A stretch of DNA of 57,068 bases from contig NZ_JBHFQG010000022.1 in the NCBI RefSeq assembly GCF_041949975.1, positions 1-57,068 on the forward strand. Direction: 5' to 3'. A model generated the notes under the pieces. That model made no database searches. It was given only the letters and a program-made list of their open reading frames with translations, and was not told the DNA's origin. Below are positions 16,889-25,694 of the stretch, piece by piece. The stretch is from Alteribacillus sp041949975 (GTDB lineage Bacteria > Bacillota > Bacilli > Bacillales > Marinococcaceae). The stretch's first letter is position 1. Each line of letters opens with the position of its first letter. A program made the position numbers and the translations under genes.

Positions 16889-18112
16889 TTACAGAGATAG
16901 GAGAGAGGAACTTTGTGTTTCTTTAGAATCAGCCCAGTTTGGCATTACCTGTGTTGCAAACATTTCGATATGGCGCATCATGTCTTCATGCGGAACTAAT
17001 CCAGGATATTGCCACATTAGCAGATACTCAGGGTTGTGTTTTTTGACTAATTGTTCAATTTGACGATTTACGGTGTCTGGATTTCCTATAAATTCAAAGC
17101 CTCGATCACATAAATCTTTAAAATCGCCTTTTATTTTGCCAGTTTCCCCTTCTCTGCGTAGTGCCTCATTAAAGCCTAATTCACCAAACCAATGAGGCCA
17201 AACAAATCCATTTCCATTAGCAGCCAGTTCATGTGCACGTTCATCAGTATTAGCAACAAGAACATCACGGAAAACCCCTATACTATCCCCATGAGCAATA
17301 TCACGGCCGACTTTTTTTGCCTCTTCGTGGTATGCATTAATTAATGTACTCATTGCTGTATCATCCGTGTTCAACATAAACGGGACAATATTTTCTGATG
17401 CACAGAAACGCCACGTACTTTCACTATGAGAAAATGGTTGCCAGACCTCTATATCTCGATTTTGATAAAGTTTAGGGGCAATCCCAACTTCTTTTATATA
17501 ACCATTATCATCCATTCCTTTACCATAATCACCAACAGCACTATGATCAAATTTGAGGTTTTCAGGAGGGATACTCCAGTTTTCACCTTGATGTGAAAAA
17601 GTTTCTGAATTCCAAGCTTTTCTTATGATTTCGTAGTGTTCATTGAATAATTCTCTATTACGTCGGTCTGTTTCCGTCTTATCGGAGAATGTAGCTCCTA
17701 CATCATAAACCTGACCAAGAACATCTGCCCACCTCTTCTGATAACCGCGGGCAATTCCAGCAATCGCTCGTCCATTTGTCATTTGATCTAGCATTGCTAT
17801 GTCTTCCGCTAACCGAATAGGGTTGTGAAAAGGTAGTACATTTGCCAATTGAGCGACTTTAATGTTTTTTGTCTGCATACCCAAGTACAAACTTAACATT
17901 AGTGGGTTATTAGATACTTCTAAACCTTCAATATGAAAATGATGTTCAGTAAATGCCGCTGCATAATAACCAAGTTGATCAGCAGCCTTAACTTGCTCTG
18001 AAATCTGATAGAGCATATTTTGATAAGCTTGTGTATTTTGACCTGGAAGCATTCCAGACTCAATCTGTTGTCTAGTACCAACTGTAGGTAAATAAAATAA
18101 TACGAATTTCAT
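16889..18112 (-). CDS. Luciferase-like (LLM) flavin-dependent monooxygenase
   Basis: The start is the ATG at 18112 (MKFVLFYLPTVGTRQQIESG), 8 nt from GGAGGG. The 407 residues form a TIM-barrel LLM enzyme. Typical blocks are AADQLGYYAAAFTEHHFH, VAQLANVLPFHNPIRLAEDI, LDQMTNGRAIAGIARGY, and ESTWRFCASENIVPF, with the C-terminal FIGNPDTVNRQIEQL seen in the family. Members use reduced FMN for Baeyer-Villiger, ring-opening or desulfonation reactions; a partner flavin reductase is not obvious nearby. It has its own promoter far upstream, a leader ORF and a cre box in the leader. The gene likely starts the pathway of this island. The substrate cannot be deduced. Confidence 0.88.
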   Translation of the reverse strand: MKFVLFYLPTVGTRQQIESGMLPGQNTQAYQNMLYQISEQVKAADQLGYYAAAFTEHHFHIEGLEVSNNPLMLSLYLGMQTKNIKVAQLANVLPFHNPIRLAEDIAMLDQMTNGRAIAGIARGYQKRWADVLGQVYDVGATFSDKTETDRRNRELFNEHYEIIRKAWNSETFSHQGENWSIPPENLKFDHSAVGDYGKGMDDNGYIKEVGIAPKLYQNRDIEVWQPFSHSESTWRFCASENIVPFMLNTDDTAMSTLINAYHEEAKKVGRDIAHGDSIGVFRDVLVANTDERAHELAANGNGFVWPHWFGELGFNEALRREGETGKIKGDFKDLCDRGFEFIGNPDTVNRQIEQLVKKHNPEYLLMWQYPGLVPHEDMMRHIEMFATQVMPNWADSKETQSSSLLSL

Positions 18113-18169
18113 GATAAATCCCTCCAAATTTTAAATTATAGGTGCAAATACATTTCCCTTAAGTTATAA

Positions 18170-18185
18170 ATGAAAGCGGATTCAA
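18170..18185. promoter_or_regulatory. cre box (CcpA site) in the monooxygenase leader
   Basis: ATGAAAGCGGATTCAA fits the cre consensus WTGNAARCGNWWWCAW at every position. It lies downstream of the promoter, between the leader ORF and the gene, so CcpA would act as a roadblock. Confidence 0.7.
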
Positions 18186-18227
18186 AAAACAGCGACATTT
18201 TATTGGTTTATTCTAAATAACGGGCTA

Positions 18228-18281
18228 CTATCCCCCCTCCCTGAAGTGAAAATGAAGAAATTCAACCAAATTTAGTGACAT
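18228..18281 (-). CDS. 17-aa leader ORF upstream of the monooxygenase
   Basis: AAAAGGAG, nine bases, ATG is an excellent ribosome binding site. The peptide is MSLNLVEFLHFHFREGG. Its first codons contain the 16-bp repeat. It lies inside the predicted leader of the monooxygenase mRNA. It may be a leader peptide or the stub of a truncated gene. Confidence 0.4.
   Translation of the reverse strand: MSLNLVEFLHFHFREGG
18263..18278 (-). repeat. 16-bp inverted repeat, right copy
   Basis: CAACCAAATTTAGTGA, exact reverse complement of 16831-16846. Confidence 0.6.
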
Positions 18282-18308
18282 GTTTTTCAACTCCTTTTTC
18301 ATTTGTAC

Positions 18309-18406
18309 CGATTAATGGTTTTTTATACTGATTAGTGATACAATCATAGTACTACACAGTAAAACCCCCTGTCAATTTATTTTTCATTATTTTCTGACTA
18401 ATTGGT
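18309..18406. repeat. Three related half-sites around the monooxygenase promoter
   Basis: CCGATTAATGG (18309), CTGATTAGTGA (18328) and CTGACTAATTGG (18394) share the core CYGAYTARTK. The first two lie just downstream of the predicted start, about two helical turns apart. The third lies upstream of the -35 box. They could be an activator or repressor array. Confidence 0.4.
18346..18375 (-). promoter_or_regulatory. Sigma-A promoter of the monooxygenase gene
   Basis: On the minus strand TTGACA (18375-18370), 18 bp, TACTAT (18351-18346). It predicts a leader of more than 200 nt before the gene. Confidence 0.65.
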
Positions 18407-18539
18407 TTTTTCTTTGAATACTGAGTCTTATCCGTTTTTACACTACATAACTTTTTACAGAAAACTCTTTTGAAACCCCTCGAAGAATAAATCTTAAATA
18501 GATGTAAACTAATTTAAAAAACAGAAAGGAGCAATTTTT

Positions 18540-18839
18540 GTGTTTTTAGTAATTTAACGTTTCGTAAATCATTAGAAGAAGTAGAAAACTCGTTAGATGA
18601 GCATGTAAAGTTTTTAAACAAATATTACGAGCAAAAAAGTTTATTTTTTCTGGAAGACGTAATCCAAGAATTGGCGGGTAATTTTAACAAATGAAAATAC
18701 GGAAAAAGATATTCAAGCTATTATACATGAAGACCCATTTCATGCCCAAAATATTACCGAATATGAAGTCATTGAATTCTTGCCTACTAAGTATGATGAA
18801 AAGTTTAAAATATTTGTTGAAGATGAAGAGCAGGCTTAA
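18540..18839 (+). pseudogene. YciI-family protein, frameshifted
   Basis: A GTG start follows GAAAGGAGCAATTTTT. Across three frameshifts the translation reads TFRKSLEEVENSLDEHVKFL, FIFSGRRNPRIGG, then ILTNENTEKDIQAIIHEDPF and YEVIEFLPTKYDEKFK. That is a complete YciI-like domain of about 95 residues (ferredoxin-like fold, related to muconolactone isomerase). Such proteins often accompany catabolic operons. A good terminator follows, so the gene was once real. As written it is not translatable. Confidence 0.75.
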
Positions 18840-18853
18840 TGCCTGCTTTTTGT
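18829..18853 (+). terminator. Terminator of the YciI pseudogene
   Basis: AGCAGGC, TTAAT, GCCTGCT then T-run; the stop codon lies in the loop. Confidence 0.8.
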
Positions 18854-19330
18854 GTCGTATGGACTCTGCCATATCTTTAGGAAGTTAATGATATTTGAAT
18901 AAATTGTGCAACTAAGAGGTTCGCAGACGGCAAATAGATCATGCTCAAATTTCCAACTTCATTTTGTTCATAAGGTGCTTGTCCACATACCTTCTTCTAA
19001 GTACTCATTTATCTAAACAATAGACCCAGTAGTGAATGAAAATATCCCCAACTGTTTCATTTGCAAATTGAAGCTCTGTTAATATGTTCTTCTTCGCCAT
19101 CTGATTTTCATTTCGATTTTACCTTCTTTTTTTTATCGTTCACTTTAGCCCCTTATAGTTTTTCTATCAAGATTACTCCACAATTACTGCTGTAGGATAA
19201 TAACGTCAGATTTTCGGAATTTATATATATAAAGACCTTTTTTTATTTTTTCTATTGATTATATCCCTCAATTTCAAACTACGAAAGACTACCGAAAACC
19301 TTCCGGTAATCTATAACTTCTATTTTTTTA
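18854..19330. other. Gene-free stretch before the acyl-CoA operon
   Basis: No ORF or known element is supported. Near 19287 the imperfect dyad ACCGAAAACCTTCCGGT lies about 45 bp upstream of the operon promoter and may be an operator. Confidence 0.35.
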
Positions 19331-19359
19331 TTGATTAAATTTTAAGAATATTGTATTAT
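19331..19359 (+). promoter_or_regulatory. Sigma-A promoter of the acyl-CoA operon
   Basis: TTGATT (19331-19336), 17 bp, TATTAT (19354-19359), 80 bp before the first gene. Confidence 0.55.
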
Positions 19360-19438
19360 TTCAATTATAGATACATTGTATTGATTAACGGTATATTGGT
19401 AGTTAACGCCAATAAAATTTCAATGAGGTGAGACTCCT

Positions 19439-20590
19439 ATGAAGAATTTACAACTATCTGTTGTTCAACTTTCTGAACCAGCAAAAACATTAAGGCAGGA
19501 AATACGGCGTTTCATTTACGAAGAACAAGAAATGGGAACATTTGAACCTAAATGTGATTCTTGGTTAAGCGGGTATTCTCCCAACTTCAGTCGAAAGTTA
19601 GGTAAAAGACAATGGATTGGGATGACTTGGCCAAAACGCTATGGTGGACAAGAACGTTCTTCAATCGAAAGATATATTGTTGCGGAAGAGTTATTGGCAG
19701 CAGGAGCCCCAGTCGCTGCTCACTGGATAGCAGATCGGCAGACCGGCCCTTTACTCCTCCGATATGGAACAGAGCACCAACGAAAGTTCTTTCTTCCCAA
19801 AATCGTAAGTGGGGAATGTTATTTTGCTATTGGACTGAGCGAACCGAATGCGGGTTCTGATTTGGCTGCCGTTAGTTTAAAAGCAACCAAAGTGGATAAG
19901 GGATGGATATTGAATGGAAATAAAATTTGGACCAGTGGTGCCCATTTCGCTCATTATATGATTACCCTCTGTAGAACTTCCTTGAAGAATCCAGAAGATC
20001 GACACGAAGGGATGAGCCAACTTATAACTGACTTGTCTGCGCCTGGTGTAACCATTCGACCCATTCATCTAATGACAGGCGAACATCATTTCAATGAAGT
20101 GATCTTTGAAGATGTATTTGTTTCTGAAGAAATGTTGATAGGAGAAGTGGGGAATGGTTGGAAACAAGGAATGGCAGAACTGGCATATGAACGAAGTGGT
20201 CCTGAACGATTTTTGAGTACGTTCCCACTTTTAGAGGAACTAGTGAACACCCTTCGGTTAAATGGTGACAATCAATTATTAAGCCAAGTAAGTCCCTTAG
20301 TATCTAATCTGTGGACCTTACGGAATATGTCTATGGGCATCGCTCAAATGCTCGAAGATAATATTACACCTGATTTGGCTGCTGCTTTAGTGAAGGACTT
20401 GGGTACACAATTTGAAAAACAGGTTGCGGAAATGGCTAGGTTGTTAGTTTCTTTCAAATCGACTGATTTATCATCTAGATTAGAAAAACTAATGTCAGAA
20501 GCGGTCCTTCATGCACCGGGCTTTACTCTTCGCGGGGGGACCACAGAAATACTTCGGGGTATTGTTGCCAAGGGGGTAGTTAGAACATGA
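19439..20590 (+). CDS. Acyl-CoA dehydrogenase, large-subunit type
   Basis: The 383 residues follow the acyl-CoA dehydrogenase plan: an N-terminal helical domain, a beta domain with FAIGLSEPNAGSDLAAVSLK (FAD and substrate contact) and IWTSGAHFAHYMI, and a C-terminal four-helix domain. The block YERSGPERFLSTFPLL is typical of large subunits of two-component enzymes such as pimeloyl-CoA or bile-acid side-chain dehydrogenases. The usual C-terminal YEGT glutamate is replaced (TLRGGTTEILRG), so the base is probably the Glu of YERSG. It overlaps the next dehydrogenase gene by 4 bp (ATGA), implying coupled translation and an alpha-beta complex. It should introduce the alpha-beta double bond in the pathway's acyl-CoA. 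Confidence 0.88.
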   Translation: MKNLQLSVVQLSEPAKTLRQEIRRFIYEEQEMGTFEPKCDSWLSGYSPNFSRKLGKRQWIGMTWPKRYGGQERSSIERYIVAEELLAAGAPVAAHWIADRQTGPLLLRYGTEHQRKFFLPKIVSGECYFAIGLSEPNAGSDLAAVSLKATKVDKGWILNGNKIWTSGAHFAHYMITLCRTSLKNPEDRHEGMSQLITDLSAPGVTIRPIHLMTGEHHFNEVIFEDVFVSEEMLIGEVGNGWKQGMAELAYERSGPERFLSTFPLLEELVNTLRLNGDNQLLSQVSPLVSNLWTLRNMSMGIAQMLEDNITPDLAAALVKDLGTQFEKQVAEMARLLVSFKSTDLSSRLEKLMSEAVLHAPGFTLRGGTTEILRGIVAKGVVRT

Positions 20591-21681
20591 ATGACATCAC
20601 AAAGATATTAATTGGTTCCACTACTAAAATCATGAATGACATCTGTACGAAAGAGCTCGTTAACGACGCAGAGCAAGGGCATTGGGCTGCTGAGTTATGG
20701 GATGTACTCACAGACTCTGGAATGATCAAAGTGTCCATTCCAGAGGAAAAGGGTGGTACTGGTGGAAGCTACACCGATGCCTTAAACATCCTTCGGTTGG
20801 CAGGAAAATATTCTGCACCGATTCCATTGGCTGAAACGTTCCTAGGGAATTGGCTTTTGAATGATTTAGGCCAGCAAGTTTCCGACGAGCCACTAACCGT
20901 TGCATTTCCCAACATTAATAAGTTGCTCAACTTCAAAAAAAATGGTGATGATTGGATCCTTTCAGGAAAAGTAAGTTCTGTGCCATGGGCAAGATTTGCC
21001 AAACAAATGATTGTAATTGGAAAAACAGAATCAGAACATGTTCTTGCTTTAATTAAACCAGAGCATGGGAAAATCAAATTTAGCCAAAATCTTGCCGGAG
21101 AAGCAAGAGATTCCATAATATTTGATAATATTTTGATTACTGATTGCCCGGTGATTCCCATCAAATATGATTGGGTTGTGAATCAATTATGGTATGGGGG
21201 TGCACTCACCCGAATTGTTTTGATGACTGGTGCCCTGGAACGCGTTCTGGAACTAACCAAGGTTTATTCGTCAGAACGTTCCCAATTTGGAAGGCCAATT
21301 CACCGGTTTCAGGCCATCCAACATCAATTAGCCCTATTAGCTGGGGAATATGCGGCAGCCGGAGTGGCTACCGATTATGCAATTCAAGCCTATCAGGAAG
21401 GACATCTTTCTAAAGAAATTGCTATGGCTAAGATACGGATTAATGAAGCGGCAGGACATGCTGCGACCATTGCGCACCAAGTACATGGTGCATTCGGTTT
21501 TACCTACGAGCATATCCTTCACCAAAATACACGTCGTTTGTGGTCGTGGCGAGATGAATTTGGAACAGAGACAGAGTGGGGAGCACAATTAGCCAATCAA
21601 ATAATGGAAACGGATTGGATTGGACTATGGCCCCTTCTCACTCAAATAAACGAGGATAAGGGAGTGTTGACTAATGAGTGA
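20587..21681 (+). CDS. Acyl-CoA dehydrogenase, small-subunit type
   Basis: The 364 residues form a second acyl-CoA dehydrogenase with weaker motifs in the beta domain (no clear SEPxAGSD block). It retains the C-terminal RSQFGRPIHRFQAIQHQLAL and QVHGAFGFTYEHILHQNTRR, which are the FAD-binding and dimer-contact regions. Such partners lack full activity alone and complete the FAD site of the large subunit. The start overlaps the preceding gene by 4 bp and its end overlaps the hydratase by 8 bp. All this suggests one polycistronic message and a heteromeric enzyme. Confidence 0.87.
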   Translation: MNDITKILIGSTTKIMNDICTKELVNDAEQGHWAAELWDVLTDSGMIKVSIPEEKGGTGGSYTDALNILRLAGKYSAPIPLAETFLGNWLLNDLGQQVSDEPLTVAFPNINKLLNFKKNGDDWILSGKVSSVPWARFAKQMIVIGKTESEHVLALIKPEHGKIKFSQNLAGEARDSIIFDNILITDCPVIPIKYDWVVNQLWYGGALTRIVLMTGALERVLELTKVYSSERSQFGRPIHRFQAIQHQLALLAGEYAAAGVATDYAIQAYQEGHLSKEIAMAKIRINEAAGHAATIAHQVHGAFGFTYEHILHQNTRRLWSWRDEFGTETEWGAQLANQIMETDWIGLWPLLTQINEDKGVLTNE

Positions 21682-22489
21682 TTTACTTTTTTCTGTAGAT
21701 AACGGAATTGCACGGGTTACATTAAATCGTCCGGATAAACTTAATGCGTTTAGTACTCAAATGATTGATTTATGGATTGATGCTCTGGAGAAGATCCGTG
21801 ATGATGAGGATATTAGGGTAGTTGTTTTAGCAGGGAATGGGCGTGCTTTTTGTTCCGGAGGAGACGTAAAATCCATGACTAAAGGAGAAGGTATGCTCTA
21901 TAACAATACAGGGGCTGGCGATATGGTTTCTACAGCTCTTGCCCGTAAAAACACTTTATGGAAAAGGGTACAGCGGATTCCTTTACTACTCCAAGAAATT
22001 GATAAGCCAGTGGTTGCGGTGATTCAAGGAATTGCAATGGGAGCAGGCTTTGATATGACCCTGGCGTGCGACATTCGGATTGCTGCCCGTAGTGTCAAAT
22101 TATCAGAGAGTTATGTTAAAGCAGGCATTGTCCCTGGCGATGGGGGAGCTTATTTTTTGCCGCGAATAGTCGGTGTGGATAAGGCCTTAGAGCTGCTTTG
22201 GACCGGTGATATTTTGTCTGCCGAAGAGGCAAAACAGTTAGGGTTAGTTACCCATGTTGTGGCTGATGAGGAACTTAATGCATTTGTAGAAGAATATATT
22301 CAACGGCTGGCTAATGGACCACAGGCCGTCCTACGTTTTACCAAAAGAGCCGTTTACCAAGGACTTAACATGGATCTACGTTCTTCTCTTGATACGATTT
22401 CATCTGCAATGGGTATCGTGACTGAACTAGAAAACTATCAAGAAGGTGTAAATGCTATTTCGGAAAAACGAAAACCTAAATTTGAATAG
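21674..22489 (+). CDS. Enoyl-CoA hydratase/isomerase family protein
   Basis: This 271-residue crotonase-fold protein has the oxyanion-hole segments NGRAFCSGGDVKSM (about 56-69) and GIAMGAGFDMTLACDIRIAA (about 120-139). KAGIVPGDGGAYFLPRIVG (about 149-167) has aspartate where hydratases have the active-site Glu-linked GAGG; aspartate there is common in isomerases such as PaaG. It may therefore hydrate or isomerise the enoyl-CoA made by the dehydrogenase pair. The start overlaps the previous gene, with GGGAGTGTTGACTA as its ribosome binding site. Confidence 0.87.
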   Translation: MSDLLFSVDNGIARVTLNRPDKLNAFSTQMIDLWIDALEKIRDDEDIRVVVLAGNGRAFCSGGDVKSMTKGEGMLYNNTGAGDMVSTALARKNTLWKRVQRIPLLLQEIDKPVVAVIQGIAMGAGFDMTLACDIRIAARSVKLSESYVKAGIVPGDGGAYFLPRIVGVDKALELLWTGDILSAEEAKQLGLVTHVVADEELNAFVEEYIQRLANGPQAVLRFTKRAVYQGLNMDLRSSLDTISSAMGIVTELENYQEGVNAISEKRKPKFE

Positions 22490-22539
22490 AAACATAAGCA
22501 TGATTTAGCAACTAAGGCGAAGAAAGGAAGTTATAATTT

Positions 22540-23751
22540 ATGCAAGCATTAGATGGACTTAAAGTGTTAGATTTGTCAAGGACTTTGGCTGGACCTTTTT
22601 GCACCATGTTACTAGGAGATATGGGAGCAGATATCATAAAAGTTGAGAAGCCTGAAACCGGGGACGAGACAAGGGAATTCACTCCTCCCAAATGGGATAA
22701 AGTAAGCACTTATTATCTTGCTTCAAACCGAAATAAACGAAGCATCACAATTAATATAAAATCAGAAGAAGGTAAAAAAATTATTTATAAGTTGGCAAAA
22801 GAATCAGATGTTTTTATTGAAAACTTTCGTACAGGCACAATGGAAAAGCTAGGATTTGGTTATGAACAGATGAAAGATATTAATCCTCAACTGATTTACT
22901 GTTCTATTTCTGGATTTGGCCGTACTGGACCGCAAAGAAACCGAGCTGGGTATGACCTTCTCCTCCAGGGATATGGAGGTTTGATGAGCATTACAGGGGA
23001 CCCAAATGGAACACCTGCTAAATCCGGTATGTCCGTTGTTGATTTAACAATGGGAATTTTTGCTGCTTATGCTATTTTGACAGCTGTAATTGCCAGAGGT
23101 AAAACAGGAAAGGGCCAACTAATTGATGCTAGTCTTTTAGACGGTCAAGTCTCCTTATTAAACTTTTTAGTAACAAGCTATTTGGCTACAGGAAAACCGG
23201 CCGAACGCATGGGATCTGCACACCCGACTATTGTCCCGTATCAAGCCTTTCCCGCTAAGGATATGGATATTATTCTTGCAGTTCCTAACAATGGACTATG
23301 GGAAAAGTGTTGTCGCGCTATGGAATGGGAAGATTTGTTAGATGATCCAAGATTTAAAACAAACGAGGATCGTGTTGCTCATCGGTCTGAATTAGTTGAT
23401 ATTATCAGCAAACGCCTTTCTAAATTAGAGAGCAGTGAAATATTTGAGTGTCTCGATGCTGTTGGTGTGCCCTGCGGACCTATCAATACCATTGATCAGG
23501 TTGTTAACGATCCCCAAGTACTTGCTAGAGATATGATTTTGGAAGTAGATCATCCAATAGTAAAGAATCTCAAGATGGCCGGATTCCCTATTAAATTGTC
23601 GGACACACCGGCTAGTTTGAAAAGACACCCCCCTCTCCTTGGAGAGCATACGGACGAAATTTTGAGTGAATTAGGGTTAACGCCTGATTATATAAAAGAT
23701 TTGAAAACCAAGAAAGTAGTAGGCAATTTTGAAACGGTAGATAGTACCTAA
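22540..23751 (+). CDS. Class III CoA-transferase (CaiB/BaiF family)
   Basis: The 403 residues are typical of formyl-CoA-transferase-type enzymes, which move CoA between acids and form interlocked dimers. The N-terminal block LKVLDLSRTLAGPFCTMLLG and GADIIKVEKPETGDETR, the FIENFRTGTMEKLGFGYEQM segment, and AGYDLLLQGYGGLMSITGDP are intact. The catalytic aspartate lies in SVVDLTMGIFAAYAILTA. The start follows GAAAGGAAGTTATAATT, 50 bp after the hydratase gene. It presumably activates the pathway's carboxylic acid to its CoA ester. Confidence 0.9.
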   Translation: MQALDGLKVLDLSRTLAGPFCTMLLGDMGADIIKVEKPETGDETREFTPPKWDKVSTYYLASNRNKRSITINIKSEEGKKIIYKLAKESDVFIENFRTGTMEKLGFGYEQMKDINPQLIYCSISGFGRTGPQRNRAGYDLLLQGYGGLMSITGDPNGTPAKSGMSVVDLTMGIFAAYAILTAVIARGKTGKGQLIDASLLDGQVSLLNFLVTSYLATGKPAERMGSAHPTIVPYQAFPAKDMDIILAVPNNGLWEKCCRAMEWEDLLDDPRFKTNEDRVAHRSELVDIISKRLSKLESSEIFECLDAVGVPCGPINTIDQVVNDPQVLARDMILEVDHPIVKNLKMAGFPIKLSDTPASLKRHPPLLGEHTDEILSELGLTPDYIKDLKTKKVVGNFETVDST

Positions 23752-23773
23752 CAGACAAGTAAACTTTCAAATA

Positions 23774-23804
23774 CTTTGAATGAATACAAATATGCTTTGA
23801 ATGA
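23774..23804. repeat. Direct repeat before the aldehyde dehydrogenase gene
   Basis: CTTTGAATGA occurs at 23774 and 23795, 21 bp apart (two helical turns), in the 105-bp gap between the CoA-transferase and aldehyde dehydrogenase genes. It may be a regulator site or promoter element. Confidence 0.35.
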
Positions 23805-23856
23805 CTATGTCTATTTATTAATTAGTTTTGTATATACTAAAGGAGGAGCGTGAAAA

Positions 23857-25317
23857 ATGAAAGTGAAATCAAAAACCTATCACAATTTAATAAATGGGGA
23901 ATGGATCATTCCAACATCTAATGAATTTAAGGAGAGTGTAAACCCAGCTGATTATAAGGAAATTGTTGGATACGCGCCTCTATCATCACCTAGAGATGTA
24001 GATAATGCCGTTCAGTCCGGAAAAAACGCTTTACCAGATTGGAGGAAATTATCAGGTTCCGCTCGTGGAGAATATCTTCTTAAAGCGGCCTCTATTTTAG
24101 AACAACGGGCGGATGATATCGCTGAAACACTAACTCGTGAAATGGGAAAAACGCTTGTCGAAGCTAAAAATGAAACATTACGAGGAGTAAACATATTACG
24201 TTACTATGCTAGTGAAGGAATGCGATCAATTGGAGAAGTAATCCCTTCCACTGATGAAAAAGCATTATTTTTCACTACAAGAGGCCCCCTAGGAGTAGTT
24301 GGATTAATTACCCCATGGAATTTTCCAGTTGCCATTCCTATTCACAAAATGGCTCCAGCCTTAATATATGGAAATACAGTGGTTATAAAGTCAGCATTTG
24401 AAACGACGATAACAGCTATCAAAGTTATGGAGTGTTTTAAAGATGCAGGTTTCCCTCCAGGTGTGGTGAATTTAGTGAGTGGAAGAGGTTCCACAATAGG
24501 CAACGCTTTATGTGAGCATTCAGATGTAAAAGCTATCAGTTTTACCGGATCCAACGAAGTTGGGCAGTTGATTGCATCGAAAGCAGTACAACGTGGAGTG
24601 AGATTTCAATTGGAAATGGGAGGGAAAAACCCCGTGATCGTGACTCAGCATGCGGACCTCGATTTAGCCGCGGAATTGACAGTTAGCGGGAGTATGAAAT
24701 CTACTGGTCAAAAGTGTACTGCAACTAGCCGAGCAATTGTCGTTAAAGAAGTATATGAAGCATTCCGTGAAAAACTGATCCAAAAAATTGAAAGTATTAA
24801 AGTTGGTAATGGTTTACTAGCTGATTCCTATATGGGTCCTGTCTCCTCCCGTAATCAGTATGATAGTGTGCTAAATTCTATAAAAAAAGGGATTCAAGAA
24901 GGGGCTCGTCTTGTGACAGGAGATAAACCGATTAAAAATGAGGAATTATCAAATGGATACTATATTGCGCCAACATTATTTGATGATGTAAAACCTAAAA
25001 TGTCAATTGCACAAGAAGAAATATTCGGGCCAGTATTAAGTTTAATCAAAGTAGAATCCCTTGGTGAAGCTTTAAAAGTGGCTAATGATGTCAAGTATGG
25101 CTTAAGTGCTTCCATTTTTACAAACCATCTGGACGAAGTATTTCAATATATGAATGAAATAGAAGTAGGTATGATTCGAATTAATGGGCAAACTACAGGA
25201 ATTGACTTTCATGCACCATTTGGCGGATTGAAGGCTTCTAGTAGTCAATCAAGAGAACTAGGAAGAGCAGCAATGGAATTCTTTACTTCTATTAAAACTA
25301 TAACAATGAATCCATAA
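23857..25317 (+). CDS. NAD(P)-dependent aldehyde dehydrogenase (semialdehyde type)
   Basis: The 486-residue protein has all aldehyde dehydrogenase hallmarks: LITPWNFPVAIPIHKMAPAL (about 148-167), SFTGSNEVGQLIASKA (about 228-243), the LEMGGKNPVIV glutamate block, and STGQKCTATSRAIV with the catalytic cysteine near residue 288. EEIFGPVLSLIKV follows. LEMGGKNP in place of LELGGK is typical of 2,5-dioxopentanoate (alpha-ketoglutarate semialdehyde) dehydrogenases and relatives. It is probably co-transcribed with the acyl-CoA genes, though a 105-bp gap with repeats precedes it. Its start follows AAAGGAGGAGCG. It would oxidise an aldehyde intermediate to the acid used by the CoA-transferase. Confidence 0.9.
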   Translation: MKVKSKTYHNLINGEWIIPTSNEFKESVNPADYKEIVGYAPLSSPRDVDNAVQSGKNALPDWRKLSGSARGEYLLKAASILEQRADDIAETLTREMGKTLVEAKNETLRGVNILRYYASEGMRSIGEVIPSTDEKALFFTTRGPLGVVGLITPWNFPVAIPIHKMAPALIYGNTVVIKSAFETTITAIKVMECFKDAGFPPGVVNLVSGRGSTIGNALCEHSDVKAISFTGSNEVGQLIASKAVQRGVRFQLEMGGKNPVIVTQHADLDLAAELTVSGSMKSTGQKCTATSRAIVVKEVYEAFREKLIQKIESIKVGNGLLADSYMGPVSSRNQYDSVLNSIKKGIQEGARLVTGDKPIKNEELSNGYYIAPTLFDDVKPKMSIAQEEIFGPVLSLIKVESLGEALKVANDVKYGLSASIFTNHLDEVFQYMNEIEVGMIRINGQTTGIDFHAPFGGLKASSSQSRELGRAAMEFFTSIKTITMNP

Positions 25318-25694
25318 TCTCTCTTCTCGTATGATAAAATAGACTCTCGGTATTCTGAAAGTATTTACATTATAAGCTTTTTTCCTTGCTTTTAGTCATC
25401 TTCTACTTTTTGCAGGGCCTCCGATGACCTGCGATGAAAACAAATGGTGGGACGTTTCCCAACAACAATACAAATTGCGACCCTTCCGCGGCTGGACAAT
25501 AATATATATGTGAATTCCCTAACGAAGATGATGCCTCTATTTCACGGCCGCAGCTTAGATAGAAGTAATAAAAACTCCTTGCCGCTTGGCAGGAGTTTTT
25601 CTCGTTTTTCAAACATTTAGAACCTACCCAACGTTTTGCGTCCGTCTTTTCTTGCTTGATGTAGAGGAAAAAAGACGTCATTTGGCCGTCCAGT
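25318..25694. other. Gene-free stretch with a terminator and IS flank
   Basis: No ORF is supported. It contains the terminator at 25570-25600 and the non-coding left part of the IS1182-like remnant. Confidence 0.4.
25570..25600. terminator. Bidirectional hairpin terminator
   Basis: AAAAACTCCTTGCC and GGCAGGAGTTTTT pair around GCTT, with A/T runs on both sides. Confidence 0.75.

Noticed and set aside
25403..25681. Minus-strand ORF of 92 codons
   Set aside because: No start signal, composition unlike protein, and it spans a terminator hairpin.
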